From: an uncultured Selenomonadales bacterium
Lineage (GTDB): Bacteria; Bacillota_C; Negativicutes; Selenomonadales; Selenomonadaceae
Assembly (NCBI GenBank): GCA_937916025.1
Contig: CALGGX010000081.1
Location: 1 to 6,923, forward strand
DNA length: 6,923 nucleotides
Reading direction: 5' to 3'
Every line of letters starts with the position of its first letter. Positions within the stretch are counted from its first letter, which is position 1. Of the stretch, positions 1 through 5,598 are shown piece by piece. The notes beneath the pieces are model-generated. The model was not told where the DNA came from, did not search any database, and saw only the letters and a program-made list of their open reading frames with translations. Both the position numbers and the translations under genes were made by a program.

Positions 1-2
1 CC

Positions 3-430
3 ACATTCAAAAGCGAAAAGCTCGCGACCGACGTCATTGTCGTCTCCGTCACCGCCGATCATCACTACTCCGCGCGGAGCAATTCCGGGCGTCAATCGAT
101 CCTCACTCCGGACGATTGGAATGTTTCAGCCACGAATGACGACGACTCAATCAATGTCATCGGCGATCGTGTGACTGTTGCGAGCGGCGGCGGTTCCGAT
201 TCCATATCAATTGCCGACGACGTGTCGACTGTTGTCATTGCCGATCTCAACACTTCTCTCGACTCGATCGCTTTCGGCAATGCGATTCAACCGTCAAGGG
301 CGGGCAACTCAATCTCTCGTCCGACGCGATCGATCTCACTCTGCAAAACTTCTCGAGTACCAACGCCGCGCTCCGACAATTCATCGTCGACAACAACGGC
401 ACGTCGACTCGAATTCAACAGCTTCTCAAT
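3..430 (+). repeat. Repeat module R1 (partial and frameshifted)
   Basis: R1 is the first visible copy of the composite module. Its first quarter lies upstream of the window. Its first half is in frame 3 and its second half in frame 2 (SSDAIDLTLQNF, then FIVDNNGTSTRIQQLL). It resembles R7 most around YSARS and GRQSI. Confidence 0.8.
288..310 (+). other. Frameshift/deletion junction in module R1
   Basis: Before this point the module reads correctly in frame 3 (AIQ, 282-290). After it the module reads correctly in frame 2 (GGQLNLSSD from 299). Only 17 bases (291-307) separate AIQ from the Leu codon at 308. The other modules have 11 or 12 codons (33-36 bases) here, including a conserved Ser-Leu pair that is missing in R1. 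The loss is therefore 16-19 bases, which is not a multiple of three. No slippery heptamer or stem-loop is obvious, so programmed frameshifting is unlikely. Confidence 0.75.
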
Positions 431-433
431 CGT

Positions 434-976
434 CCTGTCGATGTCAACCTCGCGACCGTTTCGAGCGACGGCGTCTTAGTCATCAACAGCACTCTCACTT
501 CAAACGCCGCCGTGTTCAAATCCGAAGCAGGCGACGGCGATATCCTTGTCGGCTCTGTCGATTCCGATACCTACACCGCCGTCGGCAACTCATTCAAGCA
601 AAACATCACGGTCGACGACGATTGGAATGTCTCCGCCACGTCGAATGACGACACGATCAACGTCACCGGCAACAATGTCACTGTCAGTTCCGGCGTCGGC
701 AACGATCTGATCTCAATCGGTGCGGGCGTTTCGTCGATCAATATCGTCGATCTCGCGCTCGACAGCGATACTGTGTCGTTTACTACCGCAATTCAGCGGC
801 GTTCGCTCAATCAAACCTACGGCAGTAATGAAGTCACTCTCGCTTCCGATCAGATGTCGATCGTACTGCAAAACGTCGATTCGATCTCGTCCGCGCTCGC
901 CGATTACACTGTCAATAACGGCGCGAGTGTCAGCAACGTCGATGATCTCATTGCGCGAAAAGTCATTAACGGCGGC
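434..976 (+). repeat. Repeat module R2 (181 residues)
   Basis: Runs from PVDVNLATVSS to NVDDLIARKVINGG. It contains FKSEAGDGDILVG, DDWNVSATSNDDTINVTG, the turn GVGNDLISIG, SINIVDL, RRSLN and DYTVNNG. Its first 26 residues lie upstream of GTG 512 in the same frame, which is the main reason to doubt that start. The vWFA domain follows directly. Confidence 0.85.
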
Positions 977-3900
977 AGTACCGATGTCGTTTTTATCTTC
1001 GACAAGAGCGGCAGCATGGACACTTACATTTCACGAGTGCGACAAGCTGTCACCAATTTCGCCGAATCGCTGAGAGATGACAATGTCGATATTCGCTTGG
1101 GCTTGATCGAATATGAAGACGGCAACGATATTCATGCTTATGCCTTTACCGAAGATGTTGACGAGTTCATTGCCAACGTCAATTCGGTTCGTACAATCGG
1201 AGGAACCGAGTACGGTTTGACGGCGATAATGAGCACTCTGTCCGGAGCGCGCTCGCTTCAATTCCGTCAAGATGCCGATAAGAGATTTATTGTTTTGACG
1301 GACGAGGATTTCGACGACGGCTCACTGTTTGATGTCAACAATGTCATTTCGACTTTGATTAATGAGAACGTTATTATGGATGTTGTCGGCGAACTCGGCG
1401 GCAGTTGTCAACGCGAGTGGGAGCCGCTCGCAACTGCCACCGGCGGACATTTCTATGACATCAATCTTTATAGCTACAACGGTATTTTTGAAGACATATC
1501 AGGTGACATTCAAAATCGCTTCGATTTTTTCAGCGTCGATCTCTCGACGATTGCGAGCGGCACGGACGGCGTGATCGTTCCGCAAACCAGTCTCGATGCT
1601 CGCGAAAATACCATTATCGGCTCCGATGTTGAGTTTAAGACCGCGACTGTCGACGGCGATTCCGTGATCGGCAATGTCTCCGGCAATCAACATTACTCTG
1701 CCGATGTAAGTCCCGATCGTCAATTGATCACCATCACCGGCGGTTGGAATGTCGGCGGCTCCGATAACAATGACGTGTTCAACATCGTCGGCGACGGCGT
1801 CACGGTGAACGGCGGCAACGGCAATGACGTATTCAATGTCGGGGCGGACGACGCGATCATCACTCTCGGCAACGGCGAAGATGTGATCGCGCTCGACAGC
1901 GACGTCAAACGCGTCACAGTCACCGATCTCACGCCCGATTCCGACACAATCAAATTCAATTCGTTCGTATACCCGCGTTCAATGACGATGTCGAATAAAG
2001 ACAATCGGGTTACTCTCGCAAACGACAGCATGTCGATCGTGTTCGACAATCTCGACACGCTCGCCGATGATTACATCGTCAATAATGCCGGAACCAACAC
2101 TAAACTCAAGCAATTACTTGCAGGAGCGTTCGGCGTCGATCTGTCATCACAATCGAGATCCGGCACCGGCTTCTTTGCATTGCCGAGCGAGTCGACAGAG
2201 CGCAATGCCGTCTTCAGAAGTTCAACCGTCAGCGGTGATTTCGTTGTCGGCACGATCGAAAGCGGCAGTTACACCGCTAACGGCGAGCTCGGCGGGCAGG
2301 AAATTTCTGTCGGCAGTTATTGGAACGTCAACGGCACCGAATCCGACGATACAATCATTGCCACCGGTTACGGAGCGACCGTCAATGCCGGAGGCGGCAA
2401 CGATATTATTGCAAACACCGGCTCGAATGTTTTGATCAATGCCGACGACTCGACGGCGATTCTCGCGCAACTCCGCGCGGATGATCTCGCATTCAGTGCG
2501 GATATTGACGACGGCACGGACGGCGACGACTCAATTATCAGCGACGGCTCGGACGTTACCATCAATGCGGGCGGCGGCAACGACTCGATATACAGCTCGG
2601 GCGCGAATGTTTCAATCGATGCGGGCGACGGCAATGATCAAATCACGGTTGCAGGCAGCAGCGCGATTGTCAGCGGCGGCAACGGGGAGGATTCCATCAC
2701 GATCGAAAACGGCGTTGCGACGATTGTTTTCGCCGATCTCGACACTTCAAACGACGTGTTGACTTTTGCCGAATCGATCGCGACGAACTCTCTCAATACC
2801 ATGACGAATGACGGCGGACTGATTCTCTATTCCGATCGGATCACGCTCGGCTTTGTCGACACGAGTCTGAACAGCATTTTGAATTACACCGTCAACAACG
2901 ACTCCGCGCGGAACTCGATCGATGAATTGTTGTATCACGAGCCGACGCTCGATCATCCCGATGCTTACATCGATCTGTCGAATGCGAGCGGCGCGGGATA
3001 TTTCGTCATCAACAAGACTGCAACTCTCGACGACGGCGAAACATATTACAATGCGTCGTTCGTCAGCGTGAACGATACGCTTCGATACGGCGGGCATCAA
3101 TACCAAATCTTTTCAGACATTGTCGACACTTGGGAAGAAGCAAAGGCTTATGCCGAAGCACTCGGCGGGCATCTTGCAATCATCAACGACGATGGAGAAA
3201 ACGACGCAATTTATGATTACATGATTTCGCAAGGATATCAGAATGCGTATTTCGGATTATCAGATGCCGAAAGCGAAGGCGTGTGGATTTGGATTGACGG
3301 AGAGTATCTGGAAAACAACACTTTAAATTCGCATTGGGGTTATGATTCTGCCAACGGCGTCCCCGAACCCAACCAGAATAACGAAAACGAAGATTACGGG
3401 ATGTTCTACGAATTGACAGAGCCGTATAAGTGGAATGACGGCGACTTCAATCTAAATTATCCGCGCCCGTTCATCGTCGAGTGGGATGATGATCCGTTCA
3501 TCGTTGTCGGAACTGTCGATGCCGATCGGAATTACACAGCAACATCCGATACCGGCAGGCAATTGATCAATGTCGTCGACGGCTGGAACGTCACCGCCTC
3601 GACTCTCGATGATGCGTTTTTGATCACCGGCACGGGCTCGACGATCTCTGCAGGTAAAGGAGCGGACTCGATTGCAATCGGAAGCGGCGTCGACTCGATC
3701 ACGATTGCCGATCTCGATCTTTCAAACGACGCGCTCGTCTTGACCGACGAAATTCCGATCCGCTCTCTGTCGAGCATCGAAGGCGATCAACTCGTCCTTT
3801 CTTCCGAGCAATTGACGATTGCATTGCAGAACTTCTCGAGCGTCACCAATCGATTGCAGAAATTCACCGTCAACGATGCCGGTTCCGAAACTTCGATCGC

Positions 3901-5494
3901 GCAATTGATCAAAAATCCGATCGGCGTCAATCTCTCGAGCGCGGGCAATCGCACCGGCGTTATGACTGTCGATCGTACTTCCACTCGAGCCAACGCGACG
4001 CTCAAATCTGACGCCGCATCCGATGATGTGATTGTCGGCAATGTCGTTTCGAGTAAAGCGTACATCGCCGCGAACGATTCTCCCGCGCAATCGATCACCG
4101 TTGCCAAGAATTGGATCGTGCTGGGTACCGATTCCGAAGACACGATCAACATCACCGGCACCGGCGCGACAATCTCCGGCGCGGGCGGCGAGGACTCAAT
4201 CGTCGTCGGCTCTAACGTCGACACGATCACTTTCGCCGACTTCGACTCGCTCGATGCGATATCGTTCTCGACAAAAATCGCCGAAAAATCTCTCGACACT
4301 CTCGAAGACGATCTCGGCGTGACGCTCACGTCCGATCAGATCAATCTCGTATTCGTCGCTCGAACGCTCGATGATGTTTTGGATGCAACCGTAGACAACG
4401 GCGGCTCGATCAACTCGATCGAAGAATTGATCGGCACCGGCACGACGATCGTAACGCTCAACAATCCCGACGCTTACATCGATCTGGCTTCGGCATCAAG
4501 CGCAGGCATGTACGTCGTCGACAGCCGCGAGACGCTCGGCGAAGGCGATCAACTCTACACCGCAAACTTCTCGACTTCGACGCAAGCAACCGATATTGTT
4601 GTCGGCGATGCTTCAGCCGATCGGCAATACTCCGCGCGGAGCGAGAGCGGCAGGCAATCGATCAATGTAACCGACGGTTGGAATGTAATCGCGACTTCGC
4701 TCGACGACACGATCAACATCACCGGCAACGACTCGACTGTCAACGGCAGTGCAGGCGCGGATCAAATTTCAATCGGATCGGGCGTATCGACGATTACATT
4801 CGCCGCTTTCAACACTGCTGAAGACTCGCTCGCGTTTGTCAATTCAATTGCCGAAAAATCGCTGTCGACACTCGAGGCGGGCGGCAATCTCATTCTCTCT
4901 TCGACGAGCGTTCACTTGACATTCGAGAACAGATCGCTCGAGGACGTATCGGGATTTGCTGTCAATAACGGCGGCGTCTCGAACACGATCGAAGAATTGC
5001 TCGCCGAGCCCATGCCGGACGATATCCATCCGACGGCGAGCTATCGAGTGAAACTGGCGGCGTGGCGTTACGGCTATACTCCGTCCGATCAACTCATCGA
5101 TCTCCCGAGCCTCGACGAAGATTTCGATTCGTTCGTCGCCACTGAAGACTATGCGGCAATCCTCAGCGACGGCGATAATCATACGCTGTGGGGCGGCGCG
5201 GAAGGCAACGATACGTTGTTCGGCTCCGACGGTTATGACGAGTTCGTCTACATGAAGGGCAACGGCAATGACGTGATCGAAAATGCCGGTGATGATGATC
5301 TGATCAATTTGCTGAACGTCTCGCTCGGCGATCTCGATCTGAATGAACTGCCGAATGCAATTGCCGAAGACTCGACGACGCTGAAATTCAATGACGGCGG
5401 ATCGATCAAAGTCAACGGCACATCCGAAGTCGGGATCAAATTCGTCGACGGCGGCACGTTTTACGTCAAAGATCGCCGTTGGGCAGTCAAGTGA
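512..5494 (+). CDS. Giant modular RTX-like adhesin with vWFA and C-type lectin-like domains (start uncertain)
   Basis: The 1660-residue frame encodes Asp/Asn/Ser/Gly/Thr-rich beta-repeat modules. Order by residue from GTG 512: R2 (1-155), a vWFA domain (156-340; MIDAS D164, S166, S168, T232, D264), R3 (341-541), the enlarged R4 (542-816), R5 (817-1136, holding a C-type lectin-like domain at 856-992), R6 (1137-1319), R7 (1320-1500) and a C-terminal region with RTX sequence (1501-1660). There is one cysteine (C299). GTG 512 is only the first possible start after the TGA at 137-139; it lies inside R2 and has no Shine-Dalgarno sequence, so the native protein almost certainly begins upstream. Known RTX adhesins leave the cell by type I secretion and use Ca2+-bound repeats as a stiff stalk, with vWFA and lectin domains as binding heads. 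That role is inferred here, and the ligand is unknown. The next gene starts 11 bp downstream. No exact family name is recognised. Confidence 0.85.
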   Translation: MFKSEAGDGDILVGSVDSDTYTAVGNSFKQNITVDDDWNVSATSNDDTINVTGNNVTVSSGVGNDLISIGAGVSSINIVDLALDSDTVSFTTAIQRRSLNQTYGSNEVTLASDQMSIVLQNVDSISSALADYTVNNGASVSNVDDLIARKVINGGSTDVVFIFDKSGSMDTYISRVRQAVTNFAESLRDDNVDIRLGLIEYEDGNDIHAYAFTEDVDEFIANVNSVRTIGGTEYGLTAIMSTLSGARSLQFRQDADKRFIVLTDEDFDDGSLFDVNNVISTLINENVIMDVVGELGGSCQREWEPLATATGGHFYDINLYSYNGIFEDISGDIQNRFDFFSVDLSTIASGTDGVIVPQTSLDARENTIIGSDVEFKTATVDGDSVIGNVSGNQHYSADVSPDRQLITITGGWNVGGSDNNDVFNIVGDGVTVNGGNGNDVFNVGADDAIITLGNGEDVIALDSDVKRVTVTDLTPDSDTIKFNSFVYPRSMTMSNKDNRVTLANDSMSIVFDNLDTLADDYIVNNAGTNTKLKQLLAGAFGVDLSSQSRSGTGFFALPSESTERNAVFRSSTVSGDFVVGTIESGSYTANGELGGQEISVGSYWNVNGTESDDTIIATGYGATVNAGGGNDIIANTGSNVLINADDSTAILAQLRADDLAFSADIDDGTDGDDSIISDGSDVTINAGGGNDSIYSSGANVSIDAGDGNDQITVAGSSAIVSGGNGEDSITIENGVATIVFADLDTSNDVLTFAESIATNSLNTMTNDGGLILYSDRITLGFVDTSLNSILNYTVNNDSARNSIDELLYHEPTLDHPDAYIDLSNASGAGYFVINKTATLDDGETYYNASFVSVNDTLRYGGHQYQIFSDIVDTWEEAKAYAEALGGHLAIINDDGENDAIYDYMISQGYQNAYFGLSDAESEGVWIWIDGEYLENNTLNSHWGYDSANGVPEPNQNNENEDYGMFYELTEPYKWNDGDFNLNYPRPFIVEWDDDPFIVVGTVDADRNYTATSDTGRQLINVVDGWNVTASTLDDAFLITGTGSTISAGKGADSIAIGSGVDSITIADLDLSNDALVLTDEIPIRSLSSIEGDQLVLSSEQLTIALQNFSSVTNRLQKFTVNDAGSETSIAQLIKNPIGVNLSSAGNRTGVMTVDRTSTRANATLKSDAASDDVIVGNVVSSKAYIAANDSPAQSITVAKNWIVLGTDSEDTINITGTGATISGAGGEDSIVVGSNVDTITFADFDSLDAISFSTKIAEKSLDTLEDDLGVTLTSDQINLVFVARTLDDVLDATVDNGGSINSIEELIGTGTTIVTLNNPDAYIDLASASSAGMYVVDSRETLGEGDQLYTANFSTSTQATDIVVGDASADRQYSARSESGRQSINVTDGWNVIATSLDDTINITGNDSTVNGSAGADQISIGSGVSTITFAAFNTAEDSLAFVNSIAEKSLSTLEAGGNLILSSTSVHLTFENRSLEDVSGFAVNNGGVSNTIEELLAEPMPDDIHPTASYRVKLAAWRYGYTPSDQLIDLPSLDEDFDSFVATEDYAAILSDGDNHTLWGGAEGNDTLFGSDGYDEFVYMKGNGNDVIENAGDDDLINLLNVSLGDLDLNELPNAIAEDSTTLKFNDGGSIKVNGTSEVGIKFVDGGTFYVKDRRWAVK
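977..1531 (+). other. von Willebrand factor A domain with complete MIDAS
   Basis: VVFIFDKSGSMD gives the first MIDAS motif (DxSxS, codons from 1001). The Thr of IGGTEYG (1205-1207) and the Asp of FIVLTDED (1301-1303) complete the metal site. Helices and strands such as VRQAVTNFAESL, IRLGLIEYED and IMDVVGELGG follow the Rossmann-like vWFA order, and the domain closes with ATGGHFYDI. Such domains bind protein ligands through a bound divalent cation. It sits exactly at a module boundary and holds the protein's only cysteine (1406-1408). Its codons are richer in ATT, GTT and TTT than those of the flanking repeats. Confidence 0.9.
1532..2134 (+). repeat. Repeat module R3 (201 residues)
   Basis: Starts SVDLSTIASGTDGV and ends TKLKQLLAGAFG. 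It includes HYSADVSPDRQLITITGG, the turns GGNGNDVFNVG and GNGEDVIALD, TVTDLTPDSDTIKF, YPRSM and DDYIVNN. It is about 20 residues longer than the standard module, partly because it has a second RTX-like turn. Confidence 0.83.
2135..2959 (+). repeat. Repeat module R4, enlarged (275 residues)
   Basis: Begins VDLSSQSRSGTGFF and ends NSIDELLYHEP plus a short linker. The start (NAVFRSS, DFVVGTIESGSYTANG, YWNVNG) and end (VFADLDTSNDVLTF, TNSLN, NYTVNN) match the other modules. The middle is lengthened by about 90 residues of extra RTX-like turns. Confidence 0.83.
2342..2704 (+). repeat. RTX-like Ca2+-binding turn array inside R4
   Basis: Successive turns are NAGGGNDII, DGTDGDDSII, NAGGGNDSI, DAGDGNDQI and SGGNGEDSI, spaced by short 'GxNVxI'-type strands. 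This is the pattern of a parallel beta-roll with Ca2+ held between turns, as in RTX proteins. A 20-residue segment with helix-like composition (2450-2509, containing ILAQLRADDLAF) interrupts the array. Ca2+ binding is inferred from the motif. Confidence 0.75.
2960..3919 (+). repeat. Repeat module R5 (183 residues plus inserted lectin-like domain)
   Basis: Starts DAYIDLSNASGAGYF and ends SIAQLIKNP. Taking out the inserted domain (3077-3487) leaves 549 bases, the same as R6. The insertion splits the module between NASF and IVVGTVDADRNYTA. R7 reads continuously across this point (TANFSTSTQATDIVVG), so the insertion site is well defined. The turn here is AGKGADSIAIG. Confidence 0.83.
3077..3487 (+). 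other. C-type lectin-like domain, cysteine-free, with EPN and WND motifs
   Basis: The order of landmarks matches the C-type lectin fold: YQIFSDIVDTWEEAKAYAEA (first strand and helix), LGGHLAIIND, a second helix, NAYFGLSDAESEG, WIWIDGE, W, then EPN (3365-3373), EDYG, WND (3431-3439) and FIVEW. In known lectins, EPN plus WND forms the Ca2+/sugar site of mannose-type binders. The usual disulfide cysteines are absent. Sugar binding is inferred. Codon use (TTA, GGA, ATT, TAT) differs from the surrounding repeats. Confidence 0.87.
3920..4468 (+). repeat. Repeat module R6 (183 residues)
   Basis: Starts IGVNLSSAGNRTGVM and ends SIEELIGTG plus a linker. It contains NATLKSDAASDDVIVG, KNWIVLGTDSEDTINITG, the turn GAGGEDSIVVG, ITFADFDSLDAISF, AEKSLDTLEDD and DATVDNGG. 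'DFDSLD' is one residue shorter than 'DLDxSxD' in most copies. Confidence 0.83.
4469..5011 (+). repeat. Repeat module R7 (181 residues)
   Basis: Starts DAYIDLASASSAGMY and ends TIEELLAEP. It contains TDIVVGDASADRQYSARS, GRQSINVTDGWNV, DDTINITGN, GSAGADQISIGSGV, ITFAAFN, AEKSLSTLEAGG and FAVNNGG. Its start matches R5 (DAYIDL) and its middle matches R1 (YSARS with identical codons). Confidence 0.83.
5012..5494 (+). other. C-terminal RTX-type region, probable type I secretion end
   Basis: After the last module, a linker (ASYRVKLAAWRYGYTPSDQL) leads to GGAEGNDTLFGSDGYDEF (5192-5245), a near-consensus RTX nonapeptide. This is followed by KGNGNDVIENAGDDDLINL, typical of the end of RTX beta-rolls. 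The remaining residues (LKFNDGGSIKVNG, then FVDGGTFYVKDRRWAVK) are strand-like and match the usual place of an uncleaved type I secretion signal. No transporter gene is visible in the window, so the export route is inferred. Confidence 0.7.
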
Positions 5495-5497
5495 GGG
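5493..5497 (+). promoter_or_regulatory. Ribosome binding site of the downstream gene, overlapping the upstream stop codon
   Basis: GAGGG lies 8 bases before ATG 5506 and overlaps the TGA of the upstream gene (5492-5494). This supports ATG 5506 over the out-of-frame ATG at 5498. It also suggests translational coupling of the two genes. Confidence 0.7.
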
Positions 5498-5505
5498 ATG
5501 AAGTC

Positions 5506-5598
5506 ATGCGTAAGATCAAACATAAAAAATATAAATGGGCGAAATGCTTGCCTCTCATGCTTGCCTGCTTCTTCGGATATTACTCGACGGCGGCGGCG
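5506..5598 (+). other. Sec signal peptide
   Basis: The start is strongly basic (MRKIKHKKYKWAK), followed by a hydrophobic core (CLPLMLACFFGYY) and STAAA before Glu32. Cleavage by signal peptidase I after Ala31 fits best. The 'MLAC' stretch is a poor lipobox because Met and Leu occupy the -3 and -2 positions. Confidence 0.85.

Larger units (their letters stand above)
3..479 (+). pseudogene. Upstream part of giant repeat protein, frameshifted in module R1 (5' end outside window)
   Basis: This frame is open from the window edge and encodes a recognisable repeat module: TFKSE, then YSARS, GRQSI, DDWNV, a GGGSDSISI turn and VVIADLN, ending at the AIQ codons (282-290). It aligns residue by residue with the downstream modules (for example, 55 residues from SAT to AIQ, the same as in R2). 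After 291 this frame turns into Arg/Ser/Thr-rich sequence unlike any module and stops at the TAG at 477-479. The true continuation is in frame 2. The start codon is upstream of the window, so the N-terminus, and any signal or export sequence, cannot be seen. It may be the same gene as the 512-5494 frame, split by a deletion or by a sequencing error. If the break is real, the upstream gene makes a protein that ends shortly after R1's first half. Confidence 0.72.

Noticed and set aside
68..79. Palindrome CTCCGCGCGGAG as an operator or recombination site
   Set aside because: It recurs at 4630-4641 in the same coding position (Ser-Ala-Arg-Ser), and near-copies occur elsewhere in coding sequence, so codon choice in homologous repeats explains it.
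512..514. GTG 512 as a genuine translation start
   Set aside because: It falls inside module R2, equivalent to an internal Val/Thr of other modules. No Shine-Dalgarno sequence precedes it, and clear module sequence continues upstream in the same frame.
178..648. Frame-1 plus-strand open frame over the frameshift region
   Set aside because: Its product is Arg/Ser/Gln-rich with no module pattern. The two other frames carry the recognisable repeat on either side of the junction.
3787..4329. Minus-strand open frame of 180 codons opposite R5 and R6
   Set aside because: It is antisense to conserved repeat modules, shows no domain, and arises from the strong third-position bias of the plus-strand gene.
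5557..5568. Lipoprotein signal at MLAC in the second gene
   Set aside because: Met and Leu at -3 and -2 do not fit a good lipobox, and a clear AAA signal peptidase I site follows ten residues later.
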